A stretch of 64,000 nt of DNA from JADHMP01 sp964386915 (GTDB lineage: Bacteria; Bacteroidota; Bacteroidia; Flavobacteriales; Flavobacteriaceae): positions 102,172 to 166,171 of the forward strand of contig CAYLUQ010000002.1 of NCBI GenBank assembly GCA_964386915.1. Direction: 5' to 3'. The translations under genes were made by a program, and so were the position numbers. This document shows, piece by piece, positions 8,991-16,779 of the stretch (the stretch's first letter is position 1; the number at the start of each line of letters is the position of its first letter). The notes under the pieces are model-generated. The model ran no database searches. It saw only the letters and a program-made list of their open reading frames with translations, and was not told where the DNA came from.

Positions 8991-8998
8991 CAAATATA
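8991..8998 (-). promoter_or_regulatory. -7 box for lepB
   Basis: The minus strand reads TATATTTG, an exact TAnnTTTG match, 18 bases before the lepB ATG and between dapB and lepB. lepB-wbqC may therefore be expressed independently of dapB. Confidence 0.55.
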
Positions 8999-9025
8999 CA
9001 GTTTCAGCGCCTAGCATTTTTGGGT

Positions 9026-9730
9026 TTAAGAAAGATTTAGCACATCATCCATTGCATAAATTCCGGTTTTGCCGGCAAGCCACTCAGCGGCAAGCACGGC
9101 TCCTAAAGCAAATCCTTTTCGATTAAAGGCTTCGTGAGTGATCTTAATAGCATCAATTTCTGAGGTATACGTAATGCTGTGAGTACCGGGTACCTCTCCT
9201 TCTCTTATGGAACTGATGGGAAGTTGAGCCTCTTGTGGCGTTTCCATAGTCCACTTTTGGTAGTCGCTGTTTTGGATGATGTTTTCTGCCAGGGTTATGG
9301 CCGTACCACTAGGAGCATCAAGTTTATGCACATGATGGGTTTCGGTTAGAGAAGCATGGTAGTTGTTGCTGTGAGGTGCCATCAATTGAGCCAAAAAGCG
9401 TGTGAGTTTAAAAAATAAATTAACCCCCACGCTAAAATTGGAAGCATATAAAAAAGCCGTTTTTTGAGTCTCGCATAGGGTTTCAATTTCGGCCCGCTGA
9501 TCCAACCAGCCTGTGGTGCCGCATACCACGGGCACACCCGCTTCAAAGGCTGCTTTTATGTTCAATACGGCGGCTTGGGGCACACTAAAATTGATAGCAA
9601 CTTCAGCATCGGCTAATCGTCCTTCTTCAAGGTCTTTGTCTAAGCGATAAACGATTTGATGTCCTCGTTCAAGGGCAATCGCTTCAATGGCTTTTCCCAT
9701 CCTACCATATCCTAAAAGTGCTATTTTCAT
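9026..9730 (-). CDS. dapB: 4-hydroxy-tetrahydrodipicolinate reductase
   Basis: This enzyme of the diaminopimelate/lysine pathway reduces 4-hydroxy-tetrahydrodipicolinate with NAD(P)H. At 234 residues it is at the short end for the family, as in other Bacteroidota. The N-terminal nucleotide-binding loop reads GYGRMGKAIE. CGTTGW and SNFSVGVNLFF follow, and the substrate-site signature HHVHKLDAPSGTA is intact (His-His and Lys-x-Asp-x-P-S-G-T). It ends 54 bp before lepB and follows the DUF5683 gene by 3 bp. Confidence 0.96.
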   Translation of the reverse strand: MKIALLGYGRMGKAIEAIALERGHQIVYRLDKDLEEGRLADAEVAINFSVPQAAVLNIKAAFEAGVPVVCGTTGWLDQRAEIETLCETQKTAFLYASNFSVGVNLFFKLTRFLAQLMAPHSNNYHASLTETHHVHKLDAPSGTAITLAENIIQNSDYQKWTMETPQEAQLPISSIREGEVPGTHSITYTSEIDAIKITHEAFNRKGFALGAVLAAEWLAGKTGIYAMDDVLNLS

Positions 9731-9733
9731 GAA

Positions 9734-10354
9734 TTAAAATTTTATGGCGAGCCGCAACCCGGTTTCTCTTTCATTAAACAAAATTTCAGGTTGCACAGCA
9801 AGTTCATCATTAATATTAAATTGGAGCATATGGGCTGCAACATTGGCTTCCACCACATTGAGCACATAAGATGCCGCTAAGAGCAGCATAGAAATATCCC
9901 TATAACTCCGATGAAATTTCATCCCTTTGAGGAGTTTGTCTTCGTCTCCTTGTGGAATAATTTTTAAATACTCGTCGTCATAATATCCAGAAAGCCTTCG
10001 TTTGTAGGCATTTCTGTAGGTCTTCATGATTTTATCGTTGTCGAGAAAGTAATATAAAGAAGCTCCCATAGCAGCATAAATAATGGGCACTTTCCAATAT
10101 TGTCCCAAATAGCTTTGACCTAAACCGGGAATGACCGCCGAATAAAAACTGGCTTTAGAAGGTGTGAGCGGATCTTCCATCAAACGAATACGTCTTGGGG
10201 AAAAGGTTTTGTATTTGGCTCGGAGCAGACTGTCACTAACATTGCTAACAATCAAACGGTTTTGCTGAAGAGAGTCTGTTGATTTTTCTTCTTGGCCCCA
10301 AACAGCAGAATAGATAAAAAAAAGGCTTACAAAAAGGATAGATTTAAGAGGCAC
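9734..10354 (-). CDS. DUF5683 domain protein with signal peptide
   Basis: The protein has 206 residues. A signal peptide (MPLKSILFVSLFFIYSAVWGQ) and a variable stretch precede the DUF5683 core: KASFYSAVIPGLGQSYLGQYWKVPIIYAAMGASLYYF, with the proline/glycine-rich GLGQ turn and two hydrophobic segments, then AYKRRLSG and a second hydrophobic helix. Function is unknown. The family sits almost always between parB and dapB in flavobacteria, as here. It overlaps the parB stop by 11 bases, so translation is coupled. Confidence 0.8.
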   Translation of the reverse strand: MPLKSILFVSLFFIYSAVWGQEEKSTDSLQQNRLIVSNVSDSLLRAKYKTFSPRRIRLMEDPLTPSKASFYSAVIPGLGQSYLGQYWKVPIIYAAMGASLYYFLDNDKIMKTYRNAYKRRLSGYYDDEYLKIIPQGDEDKLLKGMKFHRSYRDISMLLLAASYVLNVVEANVAAHMLQFNINDELAVQPEILFNERETGLRLAIKF

Positions 10355-11219
10355 CTCTTATTTTATTTAAGATATGTTGCAGTTTTTCTTGAGAGTCAAA
10401 TACGATATTAATACTTCCTTTTCCGTTGGAATTCGATTTGACTGTAACCCCTGTTTCTAGGAGGTCCTTCAAGCTTTCAGAAACTTGATCATAAAAAGGA
10501 GGACGATAAGGCTGCGCATTGTTTTTGGTTTTGGCTTGTTTCACCAAAGCCTCTGTGGCCCGAACCGAAAGTCCTTTTCGAATCACTTTTTCATAAATTT
10601 CCAACTGCACAGCATGGTTTTCTATGTTGATGAGCGCCCGACCATGCCCCATTGAAAGAAAACCATCTCGCATTCCAGATTGAATAATAGGGTCTAACTT
10701 GAGTAAGCGCACATAGTTTGCTATGGTAGACCGTTTTTTTCCTACTCGTTCGCTGAGTTTTTCTTGTGTCATGCCTACTTCATCGAGCAAACGTTGATAG
10801 CTGAGGCCAATTTCTATTGGGTCTAAGTCTTCTCTTTGGATGTTTTCTACCAATGCCATTTCCAAGAGTTCTTGGTCATTGGCTTCGCGAATATAGACCG
10901 GTAATTTGCTTAGCTTAGCGATTTTAGCGGCTCTAAACCTACGTTCTCCCGATACAATCTCAAAGGCATTGGTTTTGATTTTGCGCACCGTGATAGGTTG
11001 AATGATGCCTAAGGTTTCTATAGAACGGGCTAATTCTTGCAGATTTTCTTCTGAAAATTGTGTACGTGGCTGATTTGGATTTTGTTTAATTTGAGACAAT
11101 TCTAACATTTGAATGCCGCGCAAAGGGGCTGCAATACTTGTGCCTGCACTTGCATTCTCGTCTTGTAATAGGGCCGAAAGACCCCTACCTAGAGCGGGTT
11201 TTTTTTGGGATTTAGCCAT
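10344..11219 (-). CDS. parB: Chromosome-partitioning protein ParB
   Basis: ParB is a CTP-dependent clamp that loads at parS and spreads, working with ParA and SMC. The 291 residues include RGLSALL at the N-terminus, NPNQPRTQF and the CTP-binding GERRFRAAK (about 102-110), then ENIQREDLDPIEIGLSYQRLL and the helix-turn-helix TQEKLSERVGKKRSTIANYVRLLKL (about 155-178). The C-terminal dimerisation domain ends in IVFDSQEKLQHILNKI. The gene overlaps parA by 8 bases. Candidate binding site: see 12140-12155. Confidence 0.95.
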   Translation of the reverse strand: MAKSQKKPALGRGLSALLQDENASAGTSIAAPLRGIQMLELSQIKQNPNQPRTQFSEENLQELARSIETLGIIQPITVRKIKTNAFEIVSGERRFRAAKIAKLSKLPVYIREANDQELLEMALVENIQREDLDPIEIGLSYQRLLDEVGMTQEKLSERVGKKRSTIANYVRLLKLDPIIQSGMRDGFLSMGHGRALINIENHAVQLEIYEKVIRKGLSVRATEALVKQAKTKNNAQPYRPPFYDQVSESLKDLLETGVTVKSNSNGKGSINIVFDSQEKLQHILNKIRGAS

Positions 11220-11991
11220 GATTTAAAACCTTTGCTTTCTTAATAATTTCTCCTCCCAAAGACAGGTAGCTTTTGGCGCCCTTGCTGGTGGCATCATAGG
11301 TAATGATATCTTCACCATAGCTGGGTGCCTCACTTAGTCTAATGTTTCGCTGAATGATGGTTTTAAATACCATTTTGCCAAAATGCTTTTTCACCTCATC
11401 AACCACTTGATTGGAAAGGCGCAAACGCGTATCATACATGGTGAGTAAGATTCCTTCAATGTCGAGATCGGGATTGTGTAATTTTTGAACGCTTTTAATG
11501 GTGTTTAAGAGTTTTCCCAAACCTTCAAGTGCAAAATATTCGCACTGAACGGGAATAATCACTCCATGGGCAGCAGAAAGTGCATTGAGTGTTATGAGGC
11601 CTAAAGAGGGCGCACAATCGATCAAGATATAATCATAGAGGGCTTCCACATCTTGTAGTGCACTTTTGAGCATTTGTTCTCGTTCTTCCCGATCAATAAG
11701 TTCAATTTCAATTGCCACTAAATCAATATGGGAGGCAATTAAATCTACGTTTGGGGTATTTGTTTTTAAAATGGTTTCAGCAGCCGATACGGTGTGTTCC
11801 AGCAATTCATAAGTGCCCCCTTGTCCTGGTTGTGGGGCATGGCCCAATCCAGAAGTGGCATTGGCTTGAGGATCGGCGTCTACTAAGAGAACTTTTTGTT
11901 CCAAAACCCCTAAGGCAGCTGCTAGATTAACAGCCGTAGTAGTTTTGCCAACACCTCCTTTTTGATTTGCTATTGCGATTATTTTGCCCAT
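11212..11991 (-). CDS. parA: Chromosome-partitioning ATPase ParA (Soj)
   Basis: The 259-residue deviant Walker ATPase starts MGKIIAIANQKGGVGKTTTAVNLA with the signature KGGVGKTT. Walker A' is followed by VDADPQANATSGLG and the switch region LIDCAPSLGLITLNAL. This is the short chromosomal Soj form without an N-terminal DNA-binding domain. A likely promoter on the minus strand reads TATTTTTA at 12012-12005, with TTTG about 17 bases upstream. It is the first gene of the parA-parB-DUF5683-dapB operon. Confidence 0.96.
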   Translation of the reverse strand: MGKIIAIANQKGGVGKTTTAVNLAAALGVLEQKVLLVDADPQANATSGLGHAPQPGQGGTYELLEHTVSAAETILKTNTPNVDLIASHIDLVAIEIELIDREEREQMLKSALQDVEALYDYILIDCAPSLGLITLNALSAAHGVIIPVQCEYFALEGLGKLLNTIKSVQKLHNPDLDIEGILLTMYDTRLRLSNQVVDEVKKHFGKMVFKTIIQRNIRLSEAPSYGEDIITYDATSKGAKSYLSLGGEIIKKAKVLNHG

Positions 11992-12004
11992 GAGAATCAG
12001 TAGG

Positions 12005-12012
12005 TAAAAATA
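12005..12012 (-). promoter_or_regulatory. Probable -7 box for parA
   Basis: The minus strand reads TATTTTTA, one mismatch (final A for G) to TAnnTTTG, 13 bases before the parA ATG. A TTTTTTG lies about 16 bases upstream as a -33 element. Confidence 0.4.
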
Positions 12013-12073
12013 CGATTATTTGACTTCTCAAAAAAGGCTGAGAATTTATTTTGCGGGTTTTTTTTAGTCATAG

Positions 12074-12397
12074 TTAAGGTTTGTCGGTTTTATCTGGGTT
12101 GATGATAAAGACGGTTTCGTTTTCTTTTTTATGGCCATAAGTTTCACGTGCAAAACGCTCAAGGCTATCTTTATTATCGAGCATTTCTAGGTTTTTTTTA
12201 TCGTCTGCTATCATTTGCTCTAGGGCCTCTTTTTCTTTTTCTAAAGATTCAATTTGTTCATTCAGTTCAGAGTGAATGCGCCAAGAGTGAGTGTCTAAAA
12301 AAAGCATCCAAATCACAAAGAAAAGAGATAAAACCCCATAACTATAGAGGCCTTGTTTCTCCTTTATTTTTTGAATAACTTTTTTTAAACCTTTCAT
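12074..12397 (-). CDS. FtsB/DivIC-like septum formation initiator
   Basis: The protein has 107 residues. The short basic cytoplasmic start (MKGLKKVIQKIKEKQG) is followed by one membrane helix (about 19-36, YGVLSLFFVIWMLFLDT). A coiled coil then runs from about 40 to 78 (LNEQIESLEKEKEALEQMI), ahead of the conserved ARETYGHKKENETVFII tail. This is the DivIC/FtsB form, a bitopic divisome protein that works with FtsL and FtsQ. Its coding sequence contains the parS-like palindrome. It ends 82 bp before the parA start, and its start lies 3 bp after the cytochrome c stop. Confidence 0.85.
   Translation of the reverse strand: MKGLKKVIQKIKEKQGLYSYGVLSLFFVIWMLFLDTHSWRIHSELNEQIESLEKEKEALEQMIADDKKNLEMLDNKDSLERFARETYGHKKENETVFIINPDKTDKP
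12140..12155. promoter_or_regulatory. Candidate parS centromere-like site
   Basis: AGTTTCACGTGCAAAA matches the conserved ParB site TGTTTCACGTGAAACA at 13 of 16 positions, with the CACGTG core intact. It lies inside the ftsB-like gene about 150 bp upstream of parA. The right half has two mismatches, so binding would be weaker than at a consensus site. Confidence 0.4.
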
Positions 12398-12400
12398 TTT

Positions 12401-12802
12401 TTATGGTTTTGGGATTTCTTTCACGCGATTTGAGGTTATGGTTTCTTCCCATTGATTGCCCCAACTATTCAAAATATAGTTCATCACGTCTGCAATTTCT
12501 TGATCGTCTAGCCCTTGCATGACCATCACACCATTATAAGCTTCCTCGTTGACCACTATGGGCCCTTTTAGTCCATATTTGACTCCAGCAATGGCTCGGT
12601 CTATATTTTCAAATAAATAGTCTGACTGTTTGAGGGGAGGAAATACGCCGGAAACCCCCAGGCCACTATCTAAATGACATTGCACGCAAAAATCTTGATA
12701 CAGTTCTGCTCCATCGGCTATACTTTCTGTTCTGCTTTTTTGAGGAAGCCATGAAGCAAAACCAAGTATGAAGAGGGCATAGAGGCCTAAAAAGAGTTTC
12801 AT
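12401..12802 (-). CDS. Periplasmic mono-haem c-type cytochrome
   Basis: The 133 residues begin with a signal peptide (MKLFLGLYALFILGFASWLPQ). The haem-binding motif FCVQCH lies near residue 40, with a class I fold and the axial Met most likely in GVMVMQGLDDQEIADVMNYI. The IADVMNYILNSWGN helix is the typical C-terminal helix of class I cytochromes c. Its ATG overlaps the stop of the aldose dehydrogenase gene (4 bases). It is therefore the likely electron acceptor of that enzyme, an inference from gene coupling. Confidence 0.88.
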   Translation of the reverse strand: MKLFLGLYALFILGFASWLPQKSRTESIADGAELYQDFCVQCHLDSGLGVSGVFPPLKQSDYLFENIDRAIAGVKYGLKGPIVVNEEAYNGVMVMQGLDDQEIADVMNYILNSWGNQWEETITSNRVKEIPKP

Positions 12803-13923
12803 TTTTTAGGCACAATTTTCAAGATTCCTTTTCCTTCAACCCCTACATATAGGAAGCCGTCTGGCCCTTGTTTTACATTTCGAACGCGTCCAATTTTATC
12901 GAGCACTTTTTCACGCTTCACCACCTTGTTGTTTTTGATAACCAAACGCTCTAAATATTCAAATTTTAAGGAACCCACAAATAGATCGCCCTTCCATTTT
13001 TTATAAACGCCGCTAGTGGAAAAGGCCATCCCACTTGGTCCTATGGAAGGAAGCCAATAGTAATAGGGTTGCTCCATATTTGGAAGCGCTTTGTCATTGG
13101 TAATGATGGTTCCGCTATAATTAATGCCGTATGTGATCTTGGGCCATCCATAATTTTTGCCTTTTTCAATAATATTTATCTCATCGCCTCCTTTGGGTCC
13201 GTGTTCATTTTCCCAAATTGCCCCTGTTTCGGGGTGAACGGTCATACCTTGCGGGTTGCGGTGGCCATAAGAATAAATGGCCGTTTTAGCTCCTTGGCTG
13301 TTAACAAAGGGGTTGTCTTTTGGAATGCTACCGTCAAGGTTGAGGCGATAGACTTTTCCTCCATCACGCATAATGTCTTGTGGATTTTCGTCTCTATTCC
13401 CTCGATCACCTACGGTAAAATAGACATGGCCCTCTTTGTCAAAAACGATGCGAGAACCCCAGTGTTGCCCTTTTTTGGTGTTGGGCGTGGCTTTATACAA
13501 CAATTTTACGTCCTCTAATCGCAAGCCATTTAGTTTGGCGCAATACAGAGCGGTGTTTCCTCCTTCATCGCCTTCTAGAGTTGCTCCAAGAGTTAAATAG
13601 ATGATCTGATTATTTTTAAAATCAGGGTGTAGGGCAACATCCAATAGCCCCCCTTGACCTCTCACATAAATTTCAGGTAGGCCTTCCACTGTTTTCTTTT
13701 CGCCGTTTGTAACGCGATAGAGTGTGCCAGTTTTTTCGGTCACCAAAAGTTCGTTCGCACTGATAAAATCCATTCCCCAAGGAATATCAATTGCATCAAC
13801 TACAACTTCATAGTCATATTTTGAATTATTGGGCGTTTCAATTTGGGGTGGATTTTCATCTTGTGCGCAGCTCAGTTGTAGGTAAAAAAAGGAGGCAAAC
13901 AATAAAATATAGCGTTGTTTCAT
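12799..13923 (-). CDS. Soluble aldose (glucose/sorbosone-type) dehydrogenase, PQQ-dependent family
   Basis: This 374-residue exported beta-propeller is of the glucose/sorbosone dehydrogenase family. An N-terminal export signal ends LQLSCAQD, where a Cys could also be lipidated although the residues before it are not an ideal lipobox. Family signatures are IPWGMDF, HPDFKNNQIIYL, NPQGMTVHPETG, ENEHGPKGGDEINII and GKNYGWP. Characterised relatives (Asd/YliI) oxidise aldoses using PQQ and calcium. Cofactor use here is inferred. It is followed by a coupled cytochrome c gene. Confidence 0.85.
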   Translation of the reverse strand: MKQRYILLFASFFYLQLSCAQDENPPQIETPNNSKYDYEVVVDAIDIPWGMDFISANELLVTEKTGTLYRVTNGEKKTVEGLPEIYVRGQGGLLDVALHPDFKNNQIIYLTLGATLEGDEGGNTALYCAKLNGLRLEDVKLLYKATPNTKKGQHWGSRIVFDKEGHVYFTVGDRGNRDENPQDIMRDGGKVYRLNLDGSIPKDNPFVNSQGAKTAIYSYGHRNPQGMTVHPETGAIWENEHGPKGGDEINIIEKGKNYGWPKITYGINYSGTIITNDKALPNMEQPYYYWLPSIGPSGMAFSTSGVYKKWKGDLFVGSLKFEYLERLVIKNNKVVKREKVLDKIGRVRNVKQGPDGFLYVGVEGKGILKIVPKK

Positions 13924-14209
13924 AAGTTTTGAATTATAGATTTAAACAAGTCTCATATAAGTTCCACGAACATAACAAATTTTTGTCTTTGATAGGCCTG
14001 TGAAAGCAAAAAGATATCCGAAAACGACTAAAATTTAAGATAAAATTTAGCTCTAAAACAGGTTTTAGCAAACTGCAACAAGGCGGCATTATTTAGGGTG
14101 TTAAAAAGCTATTGAGAAATTCAATGGAATTATAAGCAATTCAAATGGAAACAGGCTATCGGATTGATTGAAAATAGCTACTTTTAAAAAAAAATTAAAG
14201 CAATCTACT
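13924..14209. other. Intergenic region between aldose dehydrogenase and katG
   Basis: This 286 bp AT-rich region serves two divergent genes. A weak -7 candidate for katG is TACTTTTA at 14179-14186. A weak one for the minus gene is TATGTTCG (plus 13967-13974). GCTAT and ATAGC half-sites at about 14154 and 14175 flank 14 bases. They resemble OxyR half-sites but not its N7 spacing, so no operator is called. Confidence 0.35.
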
Positions 14210-16423
14210 ATGGATCATAACAACAATTCAAATGACCCAGGAAAATGCCCTTTCCTTAACGGCTCCATGAAGCAAGCAGCAGGGACCGGAACAACAAATC
14301 GCGATTGGTGGCCTAATCAGCTTAACCTAAGCATTTTGAGACAACATTCCAAAGCCTCTAACCCTATGGGGGCTCAATATGATTATGCCAAAGCCTTTAA
14401 TGCATTAGACTATGAAGCAGTAAAACAAGATCTTTATGATTTAATGACCGATTCCCAAGAATGGTGGCCAGCTGACTATGGTCATTATGGTCCATTTTTT
14501 ATCCGCATGGCTTGGCACAGCGCCGGGACCTACCGAATTGCAGATGGTCGTGGAGGAGCAGGAGCAGGAACATTGCGATTTGCACCCCTAAATAGTTGGC
14601 CAGATAATGCCAACCTTGACAAAGCTAGAAAATTGTTATGGCCAATTAAACAAAAATATGGAAGTCAACTTTCCTGGGCAGACCTTATGGTATTGACAGG
14701 AAACTGTGCATTAGAATCTATGGGCTTTAAAACCTTTGGTTTTGGTGGCGGTCGTGTTGATGTTTGGGAACCCGAAGAAGATATTTATTGGGGTGTTGAA
14801 GGAGAATGGCTAGGAGACAAACGCTATTCTGGAGACCGAGAGTTAGAAAATCCTTTGGCCGCTGTGCAAATGGGATTGATTTATGTGAATCCTGAAGGGC
14901 CTAATGGTAAGCCAGATCCTTTGGCTTCAGCGAGAGACATCAGAGAAACCTTTGGTCGTATGGCCATGAATGATGAAGAAACAGTTGCCTTGATTGCCGG
15001 AGGACATAGTTTTGGAAAAACACACGGTGCTGCCTCTCCTGATCAATATGTTGACGTTGAGCCAGCAGCGGCTGGTATTGCTGAGCAAAGCTTAGGTTGG
15101 AAAAACACTTTTGGTACCGGAAACGCAGGAGATACCATCACCAGTGGTCTTGAGGGAGCTTGGACCACCACTCCTACTCAATGGAGTAATAACTACTTTG
15201 AAAACCTTTTTGGCTATGATTGGGAACTCACTAAAAGTCCTGCAGGTGCTTATCAGTGGAAGCCTAAAGATGGAGCTGGAAGTGGACTCGTGCCCGATGC
15301 ACATGACTCTTCTAAAACCCATGCACCCACCATGCTAACAAGTGATATTGCATTAAGAGAAGATCCTGCCTATGAAGCAATTTCAAGACGTTTTTATGAA
15401 AATCCTGACGAATTTGCTGATGCTTTTGCCCGTGCCTGGTTTAAATTGACACACCGAGATATGGGACCCAAGTCACTATACTTAGGGCCTGAAGTGCCCA
15501 AAGAAGATTTAATTTGGCAAGATCCAATTCCTGTTCCTTCTCACCCTTTAGTAGATGCTAAAGACATTGCCTATCTGAAAAGTTTAATTTTAGATAGTGG
15601 TTTGAGTGTGTCTGAATTGGTTGGAACTGCTTGGGCATCTGCTTCTACCTATAGAGGCTCAGACAAAAGAGGTGGGGCTAATGGAGCTCGCATTCGCTTT
15701 GCGCCACAAAACAATTGGAAAGTGAACAATCCAGCCCAACTTCAAAAAGTTTTGTCTGCTCTTGAAAAAGTTCAAGACGAATTTAATGGAGCGCAAGGCA
15801 AGCAAATTTCTATGGCTGATCTCATTGTGCTAGGTGGTGCCGCTGCTATTGAAAAAGCAGCCAAAGATGCTGGACATGAGCTCGAAGTACCTTTCACTCC
15901 TGGTAGAGGTGATGCATTAGAATCTCAAACAGATGCTGCATCATTTGATGTATTAGAGCCCGCTGCTGATGGATTTAGAAACTATATGAAAACACATTAT
16001 ACTGTGAGTGCCGAAGAAATGTTGCTTGACAAAGCCCAACTTATGACCCTTACGGCTCCTGAAATGACAGTGTTAGTAGGTGGAATGCGAGTCTTAAATG
16101 CAAACTTTGACGGTTCCCAACATGGTGTGTTTACTGAACGTCCGGGTGTGTTGTCAAACGATTTCTTTTTGAATTTATTAGACAATGGATTAGAGTGGAA
16201 AGCAACTTCAGAACACGAAGATGTTTTTGAGGGCCGTGACTATAAAACGGGTACCCTTAAATGGACTGGTACACGTGTTGATATGATTTTTGGATCTAAT
16301 TCTGAATTGCGTGCTTTAGCAGAAGTCTATGGAAGTAGTGATTCAGAACACAAATTCATGCAAGACTTTGTGGCTGCCTGGAATAAGGTAATGGAATTAG
16401 ATCGTTTTGATTTAAAACAATAA
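14210..16423 (+). CDS. katG: Bifunctional catalase-peroxidase
   Basis: KatG removes hydrogen peroxide by catalase and peroxidase cycles. The start is the ATG at 14210, giving 737 residues. A TTG at 14168 adds a basic extension not needed by the family. The N-terminal domain holds the distal triad Arg99-Trp102-His103 (RMAWHSAGTYR) and the proximal His266 (GGHSFGKTHGA). Tyr225 (IYVNPEGPNG) and a Met near 251 (MAMNDEE) form the Met-Tyr-Trp adduct with Trp102. The second, haem-less duplicate domain follows from about 430 (TAWASASTYRGSDKRGG). A strong terminator follows. OxyR is encoded 2.6 kb downstream. Confidence 0.97.
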   Translation: MDHNNNSNDPGKCPFLNGSMKQAAGTGTTNRDWWPNQLNLSILRQHSKASNPMGAQYDYAKAFNALDYEAVKQDLYDLMTDSQEWWPADYGHYGPFFIRMAWHSAGTYRIADGRGGAGAGTLRFAPLNSWPDNANLDKARKLLWPIKQKYGSQLSWADLMVLTGNCALESMGFKTFGFGGGRVDVWEPEEDIYWGVEGEWLGDKRYSGDRELENPLAAVQMGLIYVNPEGPNGKPDPLASARDIRETFGRMAMNDEETVALIAGGHSFGKTHGAASPDQYVDVEPAAAGIAEQSLGWKNTFGTGNAGDTITSGLEGAWTTTPTQWSNNYFENLFGYDWELTKSPAGAYQWKPKDGAGSGLVPDAHDSSKTHAPTMLTSDIALREDPAYEAISRRFYENPDEFADAFARAWFKLTHRDMGPKSLYLGPEVPKEDLIWQDPIPVPSHPLVDAKDIAYLKSLILDSGLSVSELVGTAWASASTYRGSDKRGGANGARIRFAPQNNWKVNNPAQLQKVLSALEKVQDEFNGAQGKQISMADLIVLGGAAAIEKAAKDAGHELEVPFTPGRGDALESQTDAASFDVLEPAADGFRNYMKTHYTVSAEEMLLDKAQLMTLTAPEMTVLVGGMRVLNANFDGSQHGVFTERPGVLSNDFFLNLLDNGLEWKATSEHEDVFEGRDYKTGTLKWTGTRVDMIFGSNSELRALAEVYGSSDSEHKFMQDFVAAWNKVMELDRFDLKQ

Positions 16424-16449
16424 GGTAAATTTTTTACCATTCTTAGTTG

Positions 16450-16479
16450 AATCCCCTTTTTCGAAAGGGGATTTTTTTT
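16450..16479 (+). terminator. Rho-independent terminator after katG
   Basis: AATCCCCTTT and AAAGGGGATT form a perfect 10-bp stem around a TTCG tetraloop, followed by a run of eight T. Confidence 0.9.
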
Positions 16480-16549
16480 ACGATTTGATAAACAACAGCG
16501 GTTGTATACCAACCAAGAAAAATATAAGTGTAGAAGGAAGTGAAAAAAG

Positions 16550-16623
16550 TCGGGATGACTGGATTCGAACCAGCGACCACACGCACCCCATGCGTGTACG
16601 CTACCAGACTGCGCCACATCCCG
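16550..16623 (-). tRNA. tRNA-Pro (GGG)
   Basis: The minus strand folds as a cloverleaf. The acceptor is CGGGATG/CATCCCG, and the T arm is CTGGTTCGAATCCAG. The anticodon arm is CACGC-ATGGGGT-GCGTG, giving anticodon GGG. CCA is not encoded. Confidence 0.92.
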
Positions 16624-16642
16624 AATTTGTTCGGATATTTTG

Positions 16643-16717
16643 TCGGGGTGGCAGGATTCGAACCTGCGACCTCCTGCTCCCAAAGCAGGCGCGATGACCG
16701 GGCTACGCTACACCCCG
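16643..16717 (-). tRNA. tRNA-Pro (TGG)
   Basis: The minus strand gives acceptor CGGGGTG/CACCCCG and T arm CAGGTTCGAATCCTG. The anticodon arm is CCTGC-TTTGGGA-GCAGG with anticodon TGG. It is 19 bases from the GGG isoacceptor in the same direction, so the two are probably co-transcribed. Confidence 0.92.
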
Positions 16718-16779
16718 AAAAATGATGAGCGCAAATATAAGCTTTCTAAAAAATACAGGCAATGGAAACCGAACAATAT

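Noticed and set aside
14154..14179. GCTAT and ATAGC half-sites as an OxyR operator before katG
   Set aside because: The spacing between half-sites is 14, not the 7 of the OxyR tetramer site, and only two half-sites are present.
15092..15338. Short frames on both strands inside katG
   Set aside because: They are fully contained in a confident 737-residue gene and show no domain or start signal.
16327..16725. Open frames over the two tRNA-Pro genes, with phrases such as GFEPATTRTP and GFEPATSCSQ
   Set aside because: The GFEPAT string is the well-known false translation of the T arm of tRNAs read antisense. The region is fully explained by the tRNAs.
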